The notes below the pieces were generated by a model. The model worked only from the letters and a program-made list of their open reading frames with translations, was not told where the DNA came from and made no database searches. From the NCBI RefSeq assembly GCF_051401765.1, contig NC_135064.1, positions 23,782,001 through 23,846,000 on the forward strand: DNA of 64,000 bases. Direction: 5' to 3'. The translations under genes and the position numbers were made by a program. This DNA is from Calliopsis andreniformis (taxonomy: Eukaryota > Arthropoda > Insecta > Hymenoptera > Andrenidae). This document shows positions 12,870 to 25,400 of the stretch, piece by piece (position 1 is the first letter of the stretch; each line of letters begins with the position of its first letter).

Positions 12870-14060
12870 AGAAGCGATGAATCCCTCGGCGGATGCGACG
12901 TCTTCGTTCTTCAATCTTCAAGTAAAGAGTAAAAACGCAACCAGCGATGAAACAAGAGAGTATGAAGGGATGAAAGATTGAGGCAGCCGCCTCAAGAGCA
13001 AGAGAAAGACCAAAGTTTGCTCAATCTCCCCTTACAAAAATCTTAAAATCTAAACATTAGAAGTCATTGGAAGAGATTAACATTAGAACTGAACATTAGA
13101 ATCAGAAGTGAACACTGGGGACCATTTTACAGAACGATAGAGAATTGATAGAACGATTGAGAGCCTTCGAAGAGAATGGAAAGGTGTTTATGAATATTAG
13201 AGAAGTGTGAAAGGATTGATAGAATAATCCAAGAGCCGAATCAAGAGAGAACATATTACAGCAGAAGAGGACGAAATTGCGTTCGACTGATTTCTTGTTT
13301 TAAAATCTTCATTCAATGATTATCTAAACCCTGTAAAATTAAAAATTAAAATTGTTAACACAATCCCTCGGGGGATTCAATGTCTTCGTTAGATGAATGT
13401 ATGGTATTCACCTAAATTGTAGAATACAAGAAAAATTGGAGGAGCGGAAAAATGATAATGATTAGAATTAGAAATGAGCGCTGGGTAACCTTCTAGAGAA
13501 CGATAGAGGATCGATAGAACGATCTACAGCCCTCGAAGAGAATGAAATGTTTTGTAAGAACATTATAGAAACAAGAAAGGATTGACAGAACAATCCAAAC
13601 ATTGAATCTATAGAAAACATTTTTTAAAAGAGAATTGAACTAAACAAGGTTGACATTTGATTAAATCTTCCTAGTAAAAATTAGAAATATTAATTGTAAT
13701 TACCTTCTTTTAATATCTTCATTCGATGTTTACTTACAACCTGTAAAATAAGAAATTAGAATCAGCTGTGGAATTTGAGAAGCTTTCTACAAAATATAGA
13801 GGATTGACAAAACAATCTACAACCATCGAAGAGTATGAGGAATTCCGTAGTAACATATTACAGTAAAAGAAAACAAAAATATATTTGATTAATTACCTGT
13901 TTCAAAATCTTCATTCGGTGGTTATTGCTAAACCCTGTAAAACTAAAAATTAATAATGTTAATGCCATCCCTCGGGGGATACGATATCAAATAAAAGACG
14001 AGAATAGAAATCAAATGTAGGAATTTGAAATATTAATTGGATTAATCTTCTTCTGATATC
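12870..14060. repeat. Degenerate tandem array with CCCTCGGGGGAT words
   Basis: The word ATCCCTCGG(C/G)GGAT occurs at about 12881, 13363 and 13967. The phrase AATCTTCATTC(A/G) followed by CCTGTAAAA occurs near 13308 and 13908, and a weaker form near 13718. The phrase ATAGA..GATTGA(T/C)A(G/A)AAC followed by TCGAAGAG occurs near 13140, 13500 and 13795. The units are about 300-600 bases apart and strongly diverged. This looks like a decayed satellite or array of unknown origin. Confidence 0.7.
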
Positions 14061-14080
14061 TTCATTTGATTAATAAAGTT

Positions 14081-14300
14081 CACAAAAGAGCACAAAAGAG
14101 CACGAAAGAGCGCGAAAGAACGCGAAAGAACGCGAAAGAACGCGAAAGAACGCGAAAGAACGCGAAAGAGCGCGAAAGAGCGCGAAAGAGCGCAAAAGAG
14201 CGCAAAAGAGCGCAAAAGAGCGCAAAAGAGCGCAAAAGAGCGCAAAAGAGCGCAAATGTGCGCAAATGTGCGCAAAGGTGCACAAAAGAGGGCAAAAGAG
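14081..14300. repeat. 10-bp minisatellite, 22 units in perfect register
   Basis: The stretch is 22 consecutive 10-base units without any indel, drawn from CACAAAAGAG, CGCGAAAGAA, CGCGAAAGAG, CGCAAAAGAG and CGCAAATGTG variants. Identical variants are clustered, showing local homogenisation. Since 10 is not a multiple of three, all frames repeat every 30 bases and stay open, which produces artefactual Lys/Arg-rich and Leu/Phe-rich open frames on the two strands. Confidence 0.97.
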
Positions 14301-14384
14301 GGGGTATATGCAAAATAAGGCCAACAAAAAAAATAAATTTAAAATTTGTGCAAAAACTCACCGGTCAGCCAAGATGACCACTGG

Positions 14385-14515
14385 TCATCGGCCAGCTGCC
14401 CACTGGTCAGTGGTGTCCAGGGGTCCAGGAGGCTCCAGGGAGGTCCGAGGTCCAGGGTCCAGGGGGCCTCCAGGATCCCGAGGAGGTCCGTTCCCGCCGG
14501 AGGACCCGCGGAAAC
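14385..14515. repeat. GC-rich CCAGG/GGTCC tract
   Basis: CCAGG, GGTCC and GGAGG words are repeated irregularly between the minisatellite and the inverted repeat. A related stretch with CTGGACTATCCTGG and CTGGCCAGTG lies on the other side of the inverted repeat at about 15060-15130, so the two may be outer, more diverged parts of one foldback element. Confidence 0.6.
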
Positions 14516-14632
14516 TGAGGTACTCGTGCTCCTGCAGGGGTATTTATACTGTCTCGAGGAAGATGAGAAACCAATCAGAGAAGTTCTTCGGTTAGTTAAA
14601 ATTTCGAGACTGATCTAAGGAACAGTAATTTG

Positions 14633-14947
14633 CGAAAAATTGATATTTTCCATAAAATAGCTATCTCAGTTATAACTTCTGGTACACATATTGTTAATAA
14701 CAGTCACGTGCACTGTGCGCTTGCACAAATAATTGATATTCGCAATTGTTAGTTAATGAATGCGGAAATTATTACTTTTTGATACATTATTCTGCGTTCG
14801 ACATTTCTTGAAAACTTAGTATTTCATTAACTAACAATTACAAGTGCTAATAACTTGTACCAGCGACTATGTACGACTGTTATTAACAATATCTATAGCA
14901 GAAATAGTTGCTGCAATGTTTATTTAATGGAAAATATTAATTTTTCG
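14633..14947. repeat. Large imperfect inverted repeat (foldback), arms ~127 bp, loop ~60 bp
   Basis: The left arm is about 14633-14760 and the right arm about 14822-14947. Matching pairs (left against reverse complement of right) include CGAAAAATTGATATTTTCCAT with one mismatch, the identical ATATTGTTAATAACAGTC, and AATTGTTAGTTAATGAA. Between these anchors the arms have diverged but keep their spacing. It could be a foldback/MITE-like element or, if transcribed, form a long hairpin RNA. No transposase was seen. Confidence 0.85.
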
Positions 14948-15149
14948 AAAATGTTCTTCGTTCAATCAGTCACATTTCAGTAATTGGTTCTAGTTCTTCT
15001 GGCCACTCGCTCCGGAGTCTCCAGCGGACACGGGTTGTCCTATGGCGATCCTCTAGACCAGCTCTAGAAAAACTCCCTGGACTATCCTGGGTTCCCATGA
15101 ACCACTCTGGCCAGTGAACAGCTTGACCGTTGGTCAGATATCCTTGCAT

Positions 15150-15847
15150 TACTAGTTTAAATTTAAGATTTCAAGATTTTCGTGAAGTTAGATCGAAGGG
15201 ACATTGATTCCATATCCTATCTATCTACCTGTGGGTCTCTGTGGGATGTGTACTATCTACCCTTTAAGTTTTTAATCAGTTTTCTTTACCATTTTTACTA
15301 AACGACGTCTGATATTCGCTTTTACACACGTATTCATCCTTAGAATTTACTATTTACGTATTTGTGGGTATTTGTTACGTATTTTTCGAATGTACTACCG
15401 AATCCGAAGCATAACTAAATATTTCAGAAGTGCTGAATATCGGAATAAATGAATGTATCTTAATACTTTTACGTACAATTCTTTATTCCACTGAATTTAG
15501 TCATATAAAATTAGGCATCTCATTTAAAATAAATATTTTCAATCTGGTACAAGCTTGAAGCTCTATAAGTTGTTCAGGGTCCAGTCTTTGATAGACTTTA
15601 TCTTACATACTCGTCTGTGGCATGAACAAATAAACGCGAATAGAACGCCCCACCAATCAGCCTTTAGTTTAGAAAATTGACGTAACGTGTTGAAGTGGCA
15701 GCACTTTCTGGCATATGGGTTGCCATTGTCGAAAATTGTGCAAGTCTGGCAATTGCGTTGCTGTAATTGTATCAATACTAGTTACGAGTTATAGTGTGTT
15801 TGACTATAAATTGTCCTTCAGTGAGTTTGTTGTATAATTTGTAAAAT
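15150..15847. other. Upstream region of the 57-residue microprotein gene
   Basis: This AT-rich stretch has no recognised gene. A 70-codon open frame on the minus strand (15563-15775) has no features supporting it. The promoter and 5' UTR of the plus-strand gene probably lie in the last 100-300 bases. Confidence 0.45.
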
Positions 15848-16320
15848 ATGCAGGGTAGCGTAACGTTCGGTCTAGCTTTTGTTCTTTACCTGACAGCAAT
15901 GTATAAGGGTATTGTCAATTCAGAAAAATATCATTGTTATTCACGTTATCCACCTCAGTATTATCGGTATGTAGATGCAAAAACAGAGGTAAGTAATCAT
16001 ATTGAAAAAAATATTAAGAAATGTTCAACTGTAGTATCAAAACTGTAGTATCATAACGTTTTTCTGAATACGTTGCACTAAGACGGAATTAACATCTCAT
16101 GCTTTATTAATTAAAGAAATGTACTTAGTAAATGTTATAACTTATTTTTAGATAAATCTGGTTCTCACTTTGATTAATGTCATTATTCATTTTTGTGATT
16201 AAAGATAATTTCTGCGTATTTAAATTTAACAGGTAACATAACCTAACTTTTGTAGTATTAATCGTCATTATTTCCTTTTTTTTTCAGGAACATATGAAGG
16301 AAGCAGGTATAAAATATTGA
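15848..16320 (+). CDS. Two-exon gene for a 57-residue single-pass membrane microprotein
   Basis: Exon 1 is 15848-15988 (47 codons) and ends ACA GAG before the donor GTAAGT. Exon 2 is 16288-16320 (10 codons plus TGA) after a strong pyrimidine-rich acceptor ending TTTTTTTTCAG. Both junctions are phase 0. The protein starts MQGSVTFGLAFVLYLTAMYK, a hydrophobic segment at residues 5-19 that could span a membrane, followed by an aromatic, Pro/Tyr-rich part (SRYPPQYYRYVD) and a charged tail ending KEAGIKY. The ATG has A at -3. There is no cleavable signal peptide pattern, so a type-II or mitochondrial inner-membrane orientation is possible. The Y-x-YxRx...EE...AGI tail faintly recalls the cytochrome-oxidase assembly microprotein SMIM20/MITRAC7, but I do not call it that. 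The gene model is well supported; the function is unknown. Confidence 0.75.
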
Positions 16321-16359
16321 AGTTTCAGTTGACAAATTGTCACTTCTGGGGAGGATGTC

Positions 16360-16365
16360 AATAAA
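16360..16365 (+). terminator. Poly(A) signal AATAAA of the microprotein gene
   Basis: AATAAA lies 40 bases after the stop codon of the 57-residue gene, a common distance in compact insect genes. The cleavage site was not determined. Confidence 0.6.
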
Positions 16366-16399
16366 TCTTTTTGGAAAGGAATAGTCTTAGTATAACTTA

Positions 16400-17260
16400 A
16401 TGCAAAACTACAATGTATCATACCTATGAACAGAAATTAATAAATTCAGACAAAGTTGCATGCTTTGGCAATAATTATTAAAATGGGACATCATGAATCA
16501 AAATTTAAGTAATAAAGAGTTCACATAAATGTTTATCTACATCGGTTTTCTTCATATTCATGTGTTTATATCAGTTCCTTCTTTCAATTTTACTTTATCT
16601 TTGCACAATTTAATAATGTTACGGAAGAAGCCTAACATATTCTACTTGTAAGAAACTAGAAAAATGAAATTTAAACATTCCTCTATGAATACTTTTGATT
16701 CAAAGTTAAGAATTATAAGCTTAGTAGTTGCTGTTAATTCTAAGTTCTACAATGTTAAAGCAAAATTCTTTTCTGTTTTATTACTCTGCGATTATAAACA
16801 GTAACTCATAATTTATAAGCTGTATCGTTGTTTCTGGTCAGTTCTTTAAGATAATTTAAACGTTAAATTTAAGAAAAAACACTAGAGTCAAAAACAAAGA
16901 ATCTTCTTTTCAGAAAAAATGTGAATGGTATGAAATCGAATAGGTAGGGGCAGTAAAATATCCTTAATTCAATAGGTTTTGATGATTTATTAGAGTCCCT
17001 GGATTACCTTCCCCTGAGGCAGCCCATTCCCATAAGAAAGCCATCCTTTCTCTATCTCTTAATATTTACCATCTTATATCGCGTACACTTTTGTTCCGCT
17101 GTCCATTTTAAGAGCACCCTTTGGATATGGTACATTTATGCAAATGAGGAACGAGAAAACTGTGCGAACGGACAACGGGATATGAACGAAACGTAAAATC
17201 AACAATTTTACATCGGAATACGTATCGTTTCTCTACCTCATCGAGATAATTGCATTAGCG
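16400..17260. other. Intergenic, mostly AT-rich
   Basis: No gene was recognised. A stop-free run of about 70 codons on the plus strand near 16965-17190 (containing LLESLDYLPLRQPIP) has no start codon near its beginning and no known relative, so it is not called. Confidence 0.4.
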
Positions 17261-18054
17261 TCAATCGATTACTTCCCTAACTTTGTGGAGACACGACGGT
17301 CACGTTCAATCTTAATATCTCTCGATTCTCGAATACACGTAAGCGAGCAATCCTCGTGCAACGTGTACTCGACGAATCAAATCGTATCGAGTCCAATCGA
17401 AAACTGCAACGACTAAGCAAGTACATCCATCGTGTCTCCTCAACCGTACAACGAACAACGACGCCTCGGATGCTAGATTTCGTTAACATTTACAAAAAAG
17501 GAGGACGAGTAACATTTTCTCCGCGTAACGAGCACCGTTTCTTTGGCAATGCTTTCGCTCTATGCGTGAATTTCGAACAGAACCGAAACGGTGTGAGATC
17601 CCCTACGCGATCGATCGATATATTTAAACGGTCGATAGGTTCGACCTGCTTCCGACTTTTGCGATTGAAACGAGGAAAGAAAGAATAGGTCGAATAGAGC
17701 GCGCAGCGTATCGTTTTTCTTTTTTAACAGACGAGTACACGGAGTCGAGTATACACGGTTACAATAGAGAAAAACATAGGAGAGTTTTCGAGTTTCGAAT
17801 GGTTCCGTATGTGTACGTGTGTATGTGTAATGCGTGAGCGTTTAGAAAATGTGCCGGTTCTCGTTGCCGCGTCGCGCTTCTCGCTTGCGTTCGTCTGTCG
17901 GTTTTCCTTTTCCTTTGGAAATTAGAGATGACACCTAGCTGCGTTTTCAAACACGTCAGAACACTTGCTATATATAATTCGCTGAAACACGAGGCAACAT
18001 CGGGCCGCAAATGTTCATATAACCATGATAATGTATGCATATGTACAACTTCGT

Positions 18055-18113
18055 CGTATATATATATATATATATATCTATATATATATGTATATGTATT
18101 TATATATATATAG
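18055..18113. repeat. (TA)n microsatellite
   Basis: Alternating TA runs with a few interruptions (CTA, GTA). The short open frame across it is an artefact. Confidence 0.9.
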
Positions 18114-19458
18114 TATGTGCAGTCGTATGTGCAATATATTCTGCGGTTAGACGATCGAGATGCAATAATATTTTACACGTGCGCGTACTCGAGATGCGAG
18201 AAATTGAAACGGATTACAAAAAATGGTGGCCGTGGGCAAGAAACGGACGCTTCGTGTGACGCCGCAACGAAGAAGATCCCGATGCTTTAATTACAGTGGC
18301 AACAATGACCGATGATCGTGACGGAGATGCTGAGAACGATTTGCGACAACGATTACAGGTAGGCGTGTTATTCCGTTTCTCTTTCTCCTTCTTCTCGTGA
18401 ATCGAGAGCTTGTGCCTAGAGGCCTCCGGTGTCGAACGAAGAAAATAGTTGCATTCGTTACGTAATACTGGCCAATGTCCAAGTTAGAAGTTTCTAACGA
18501 AGACGTTACGACGATGAGCGTCTATGCGAAACACTGAAGTCATTGATGGACAATTTATGTGTATAGCGAGTTTCATAAGAGATAGAATATCTGGGGAGAT
18601 GATAATTTTATGTGAAGGACTGAATGTTGAAAAGTTTCAAATATGGAGTCTTTCGATTACTGTAGCGTGGTAGAGATAGATTGTAAATTTATATCGATCA
18701 AGTTAAGTTCATAGAGATGGTACAATAAAAATTATGATCTTATTGTCCTAATGTCTCTTCATACTCAGATATTTCAATTCGTCATTCTCGAAAATGGAGC
18801 TTATTACTGAAAGATTTGATTGTATATTTTTTTATTGAGTTCTGTTAATGGAATTACTGATCTCTCGCATGGAACACGTAGTTATGGGACACCCTGTAGA
18901 TTCTTCGAATTTCGTGATCGGTATCATGAGACTTCTACAGAATTGAGAACTGACGTATCGAATTATGTACACTCGCGTATTGTTCGTGAGGAGGCTTCTA
19001 GGTTAGCTTTGGCCGATCATCGATTATAGTTCAAATATGGCAATTACGGCGTTTTAACATCCAGTCATCGCTTAAAATTCTACCTAGTAATTCGTGATAG
19101 TAATGATATTCGAGTTTTGTCTTTCGTAGAAGACACGATGATATGATACATGGCACAATGATTCGACGACGACGAAAACCCTGATCGACTTCCTGCGTTT
19201 GCCGTTTAACTTTCGTGTGGAATCTTTTCTTTTTGTAACCCTCTTGGCTACTTTGCTTAATTAATTGCACGTCGTTCGAATATATTTTTATTCATAGTAA
19301 TAACGAATAAAAAGGTATTCAAATTGACTTCTCCTTTGAATTTATCTTTAATGTGGACTATTTATTACGAATAAATTGTCAAGCTTTATTCGTAATACAG
19401 AGTTGAATGCTAAAAGTTATAACTTTCATGTTGCATTATAGTTATGACGGACAATACT

Positions 19459-19608
19459 TAAATTTTCAAATTTTCAAATTTTTAAATTTTCAAATTTTTA
19501 AATTTTCAAATTTTTAAATTTTCAAATTTTTAAATTTTTAAATTTTCAAACTGTCAGATTCTCAAATATTCGAATTTTCAAAGTTTCAAAGTTTCAAAAT
19601 TTCAAACT
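19459..19608. repeat. AAATTTTY 8-9 bp tandem array, locus 1
   Basis: AAATTTTC and AAATTTTT units alternate for about 100 bases, then decay into CAAAGTTTCAAAGTTTC variants. The same array type occurs in an unc-13 intron at 26312-26443. Confidence 0.9.
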
Positions 19609-22210
19609 TAACCGAAATAAAATTTGCTCAATTCTGTTACATAGTCACTGCTATTGCAATTAATTTCTATCATCCTCACACTTGATTCTAATTATCTTTC
19701 TTCTACACTCGCTCACAGTGTGTCACGTCGTTTCCTGCTTTTTCAATTAAACTCATCTATATACTTTTCATACACACCATAAAATAAAATTATCTTTCAA
19801 GAACTTCAATCACAAATAAGTAAGTTCAACGAAATTTCAAGAAATAATTTCCTTCATTATTAAATTCAATTACCTAGGACTAATTGCTACCTTCGAGAGC
19901 TATCTCAAAGAATTTTGAAGGTCTAAGGAAAATTCTAAGTCTTGAAATTCTACTGAATAGAATTATTTTCTCAAACCACTTCACAAATCCTACTCTTCTC
20001 TCTTACTCCTGAAACAACAATCGACTATGGTCACGTATGACGATGAAATGCGATGAAATCATGACTTGAATGTATCGATACACACGAACAAACGACGACG
20101 ATTATTATCACGATCGTAACAACGATTAGCTCAGCCAGCATTGTCAGAACAATCAAGTATCACAGAGAACGAATGAGAAATTAGACACCGTTCAGTAACA
20201 TGGGAAAAAATTCGATAAAATGTCTGACAATATTGGCATCGTGTGCGTCGACCGATCTAGGGAGTGATGATACTTTTGAAAGGGTAGAATGGTGAAAATC
20301 TTGCACGCGCGATCGGAACTATCGATGAAGAAGGTTCCAATAGTACAAGCGACTCACAGAATAAGCTATCCGTGCGAGTGAACGAACGAAAGTGAAACAT
20401 TTATTCAATAAAGACCTGGGTTTCGGTATCATTAGGTATTATTTCCATCCTTTCATTTTTTGTGTTGAATGTGCGTGTTTGACTCGGATACAATTGCTTT
20501 TAGGTTCACCTATATGTATATGTACTCGGAGGCTGCGCAACGGGCGTGTCGTAATAACGTTATATGTATACTCTCGTTTCTCCTCGTTCGCTTGTTTGTT
20601 CGTTCGCGTGAAAAATTTTGATAACGATAGTACACTCTCCGTGGGGACGACGAAAATGTACTCTTTACTCGTTACGATATAATAATACCCTAATAAACAC
20701 GCAGTCATTCGCATGTACGCACAGAATTACGCGATCCGTCTTATTCATCTCTTATTCTTTTTTTTTTCGTTTTCGTCTGCAAATGCGTCTTTTGTCACAT
20801 GATTACAAATTGTACTCCTTAATATGCTTTACTTACGAAACACAAACATCCCGTCGTTTATTTTTTTTTCTTTTAATATATTCGATAGGTACATTATATA
20901 CGCGTCGTACGATTCTTCAAGTATAGTATTGTCAACAGTTGTGTATATATTCGACCCTCCTATTCTTCTTCTTCAATTATTTGTTCATTGGTTTTGCTTG
21001 TTAAATGGTTCACCTGCTACACGCTCTCGCGCGACACAGCAGTCTGGAGTACGATCTCTTTTCAACAACCTCCTCCTTTCATTCTTTCTTTCCTTTCTTT
21101 TTTTTTTTGGTTCTGCGCCTGTGTCAGGCAACCGGACGCAAAAGTTCGCGGTGACATCGCGCGCTCTCGAACTAGAATTCGCTGACACTTGACCCTATTT
21201 CCATTGTACGCTGCTCTCTTTCTTTTTGTCGGCCCCTCTTCGGAGAACGATGGATCGATTCGTGCAACAAGAGGACAAGTTGCTGGATCGCAAGTGGCTA
21301 CAGATTTTGTCTCCTCTTTTCGAATCATTCCCTAATTCATTGCAATGATGGACACCTTCTACCAATATCAAGCCTAGCTACAATTCTTTCTCGAATATGG
21401 ACTTGTTTAACCCTTCAGGGACCAGATTTCTCTTTTCAATTCAAAGTTATCCAAAGTAATGAAACATGACTAAAAGCTGTTCCTAGCGTTAGACACTCAC
21501 CTCTAAACACTCACAACATGCATCACATTAGATTAATCTAGTAACAATATCCATATGAACGTTAACATCGTTAGTGATGCTATAAATGATGCCATTAGTA
21601 CCGTAATTAGATCAATATTATTTCGAGTAGAATCGAAGATAAAGTACTTGGAAACTGAAGTAGATCAGGTCCCAGCAGGGTTAAACTTTCTGATCAATTC
21701 CCTACCTTCTCTTCTCAATTGCATCGCTCTCGCGATTCTTCTTTCAGGGTTGAACGATTAAAAAAAATCTACTGTAATATTTTCCCTTGGGTACGATTTT
21801 AAGACCGTATGAAAAGTTGAAAACCGACGTGACTCGCTTGTCAGCTCGCGTGACTGTGAATTCAGGGGACCAATGCCGTCCAAAACGAATATCGCTCGTC
21901 TACGTCTCCTAATCTACATGTCCTCGGTAATCGCGACCAATTCGTGTGCCCGCGAATACACTTTTGCGTCCCCGTTTCGCGTCGGTACATCGTATCCGTA
22001 AACAGTTCCTCGTTATCATACCTGGCGGCCGTTTATAGCGACCGAGCACCGCGATTTTTACGCAACAACGTCCAACGCGACGATACACCGCCGCGGTGAC
22101 TTCCGTTATCACACACCGACGAGACTCTTCGGACGTTTAACGAGTATAGAGAATAGAAATCGAAATGTCTTTTAAAAGAGAAAAATACTGTTGCTATTGG
22201 GATCGGTGTA

Positions 22211-22430
22211 ATCACTGTACGTCGTGTCTTTTGTATGTGTGCGCGCGTGGATGAGTAAATGCGTGTGTCTGTGTGTATCTGGTACGCGTGTATCGTGTTT
22301 TGTGTATCGTGTCTTGATTTCGATGCGGATGACACTGTGCACGCGCGCATGTGACGTGTGTAAGCGTAGGTTTGAAGAGGTGTACGTGGGTATTTGTTTG
22401 TGTACGTGTGTGTACTTTAAGGGGTAATTA
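22211..22430. repeat. GT-rich purine/pyrimidine-alternating tract
   Basis: Long runs of TGTG, GCGCGCG and GTAC words with few interruptions form an imperfect (GT)n region about 220 bases long. Sequence of this kind can adopt Z-DNA; no gene is seen. Confidence 0.65.
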
Positions 22431-25400
22431 TCACAGAATACACGAGATATTTTCATTAAGCTTACGAGATATTAATCGAAGCGGAGAGTAGGAGGAAAAA
22501 TTGTCGGCCCTCCCCGTCGACGAGACGTGAAATTCTTAAGTTTATAGTCTGAGATGCGAATGTTCTCGTTTCGTCGATTGAGGTGGCCTGGGTGCCGAAT
22601 TCGCCAGCCCTTTTTTCGTAATTAGTATGTACTTAGGCAGCGGAGAAAATAGACACTTTTACAAATGAATATGGTGGCGAGATCGCGGACCCGTGTTTCT
22701 TCCTTTCGAGTTTCCCCTTCTTTCTAGCTTTCCTACTTTTCTTTCTTATCCGTAGTACGTCAATGGTGTTTGGCGGTATTCCTTCTCACGAAAATGCTCT
22801 TATGCTGGAGATTGTGTTGTTACTTGCTATTGAAGCTAGGAAATGTATTTGAACACATTGTGAATTTATATTGAAGATATTAAGAGGTTAAGAGGCCAAT
22901 TGGGAACTATTTTATTCTCATTTCGTCTGTTTTATGGTTCGACGTTCACATTTTGGTTGTCGGTGTCTAAGTTGGCTTCAGATGATACGATCAAACTCGG
23001 CAAATTCTGGTACATATGTATTTGGAATGCATGTCGGTGTTGGTCAGCAATAATTCTTTGCCCGACTTTCTTACTTATATTAAAGAAAACAAGTATCAAT
23101 GTTAACACGAATATCTCAATAGTGTACGATGGTCTGCAGCATAACACGCATTTAATAATAAATCTACCAACATTGATCATACCATCTACAGCTGACTTAA
23201 CTCCAATTATTGGGTACATTTGGAAATAACTATTTACCAAGAACAGGAATAGTCGTAGGAACTATACATAATTCACAATGTGTTAAAATGAATCTAGCAC
23301 AACAATCTCTTGCTCTTCGAGCATGTCGTCAGGAATTCATCCTACCAAACGGCACAGATCTGGCCAAATGATGAATCTAAACTTTCTATCTGTATCGAGG
23401 AGTATCACCTTAAAGGTGTTCACAAACGAAAGAAGTTAAAACCTTGTGTCCCTAACGTGGCCTACTCTGTTCGATAATGAAGGCGTATAAATTAGACTCA
23501 TGAGTGAATTATCACTAAAAGCGCATGATTCTCGTCACAGAGTTACGTGTAGGAGACAATTTCAAGGAAATTGCACGTGTAATATTAAAGAAAATTCTGC
23601 AAAAGTTCTGCGCCCGACCTGTGTCGCGTGTAGACGCGTCCGGATGTGGAAAGTACCTGGTCTGACTAAGATGGTTCCATTCTCCTGGGTGGCTCTCTCT
23701 CTTATTCTTTCTCTCTTTTTCTCTCTCTCTCCAGACGAAAATCCCGCGCTCGCAGCTACATCAGCGTTTAGACACTATACACAATACGTAAGTATATCTA
23801 GACGTACTACGTAGTAGAAACTTTGTTTGGATATAATCATGTAATCTCTGGAATTGTATATCTGGCCAGCCCTCGGGGGCCGGTGAATGAAATTCATTAG
23901 GTTCAAAGTCGCGTGCATCTTTGTGTTATTATTAGTTCTCCTCCTATTTCATCATCTCTCTTGTTGCAAGTTTTCTCGGGAGATCCGATCGAAGCTTCGC
24001 GCAAAGACTGCGAGCGGGTGTTCAACAAGTGTCTCCGAGGTTTTCGAACGACGTTAGACGCGAGGGCCACTTCCGGTAGCAGATCGAGAGGCCATTTAAC
24101 TAGGTCCGTTCTCGATTCTCCTCTGTTTCTTTTACTTTGGGGAAGTCTGTCGCATTGAGAGCCATCGACTCGATCGTGACCCCCGAACCATGCCCACGAT
24201 AAGACAGCTCTTCGAGATCTATATACAAGAGTAATATCGATGAGATATCAAGCGAATGGACAGAGAAGTATTAACGTCCTTTCTCGAAGCTCGCCTGCCC
24301 CGCCTCGTCATATAATATTTGGTTTTGCTCGCTCACACAAAAAGCAACGATCGTCGGGAAAGTGTTCAAGTTATTCGTATGATTATTTAAGTGTACCATA
24401 GAGCTACAACGATATAAAGATTAATTTCGAAAAAGTCTGGCCGTCGGTTCGTGGAAACGGCTCTCGGGGTACGATCGATGATCGATCTTCTTATGTTTCG
24501 CGCGTGAATGGAAAATCGAGAACAGACCAACCAGCGCATCTCTTTCTTTCCGACCGAGAACAAGTATCGACGTGTGCATTTGTGTATGTGTGTGAGATTT
24601 CATATCGACATGATTCACGGAGAGTGCTCGAAGCCTTCGAGCGGACCTCGTTGTCATTCACCACAGCAATCAGACTCTTACGATTCTCTTGTTAATCCTT
24701 ACGATAAGAACGTACTTTACATTACAATGCCTATTTATATTACTAACGGCACGCCACGATTCACGTCGCGACGCGCCTATTGGTCGTACGCAATGCTACG
24801 TTAAACTGTTATTAGAAAAAATTTCTTCGTCAACAATGTGTTTTTTTTTTCACGTTTATCTACAAGTAAACTCGTCTTCCCGAACAAACGGCCTAAAACG
24901 TCGTCACGCACGAGGGTCTATATATTAATTATATATAGCGCTACAATCTCCTCGCCTTGCGATTCGCTTTCAGTTTTGAAACACGACCGATTCGCGTCGG
25001 GCTTCGCAGCGTACTCGCTACTCGCGGACCCCTGGTTCTCCTCTTCGTCGTCGCGTTCCGCGCTGACGCTGGCCAACGCCTCCATCGGGGACCCGTGGAT
25101 GCTGAGGTGCAGTCGCGCCGCACTTGTATAGCTAATTCAACTCCCCCTCCTTACATTACGAATATTACCAAATTATATTGCGTACTGGCAGCACTGTTTT
25201 CACGTTTCGCGTCTATTAACACTCTCCGATACCTGAGCTCTCGCATTCTCCTTCCCCGCGGCACTTCGTCGAACAAGAATCCCGTGTGTTCTTCACCGAT
25301 CACCGTTCTCATCTTCTTTCTATTTCTCTCAGCTTGAAACGTCTCGAGAGGGCGCGGGGGAATCGCCTTTTTATCCTTCCCTAGTTTCTATCCGATGGAC

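Noticed and set aside
14066..14377. Lys/Arg-rich open frame on the plus strand and Phe/Leu/Ser-rich frames on the minus strand
   Set aside because: They are produced by the 10-bp minisatellite, which has no stop in any frame; no gene structure surrounds them.
18836..18900. GGGACACCCTGTAG phrase resembling a transposon end
   Set aside because: No matching opposite end or target duplication found nearby.
22900..23240. Open frames over 100 codons on both strands
   Set aside because: The minus-strand one has a protein-like look, but it is bounded by stops, lacks motifs I know and lies in the unc-13 3' flank; could be a decayed element fragment.
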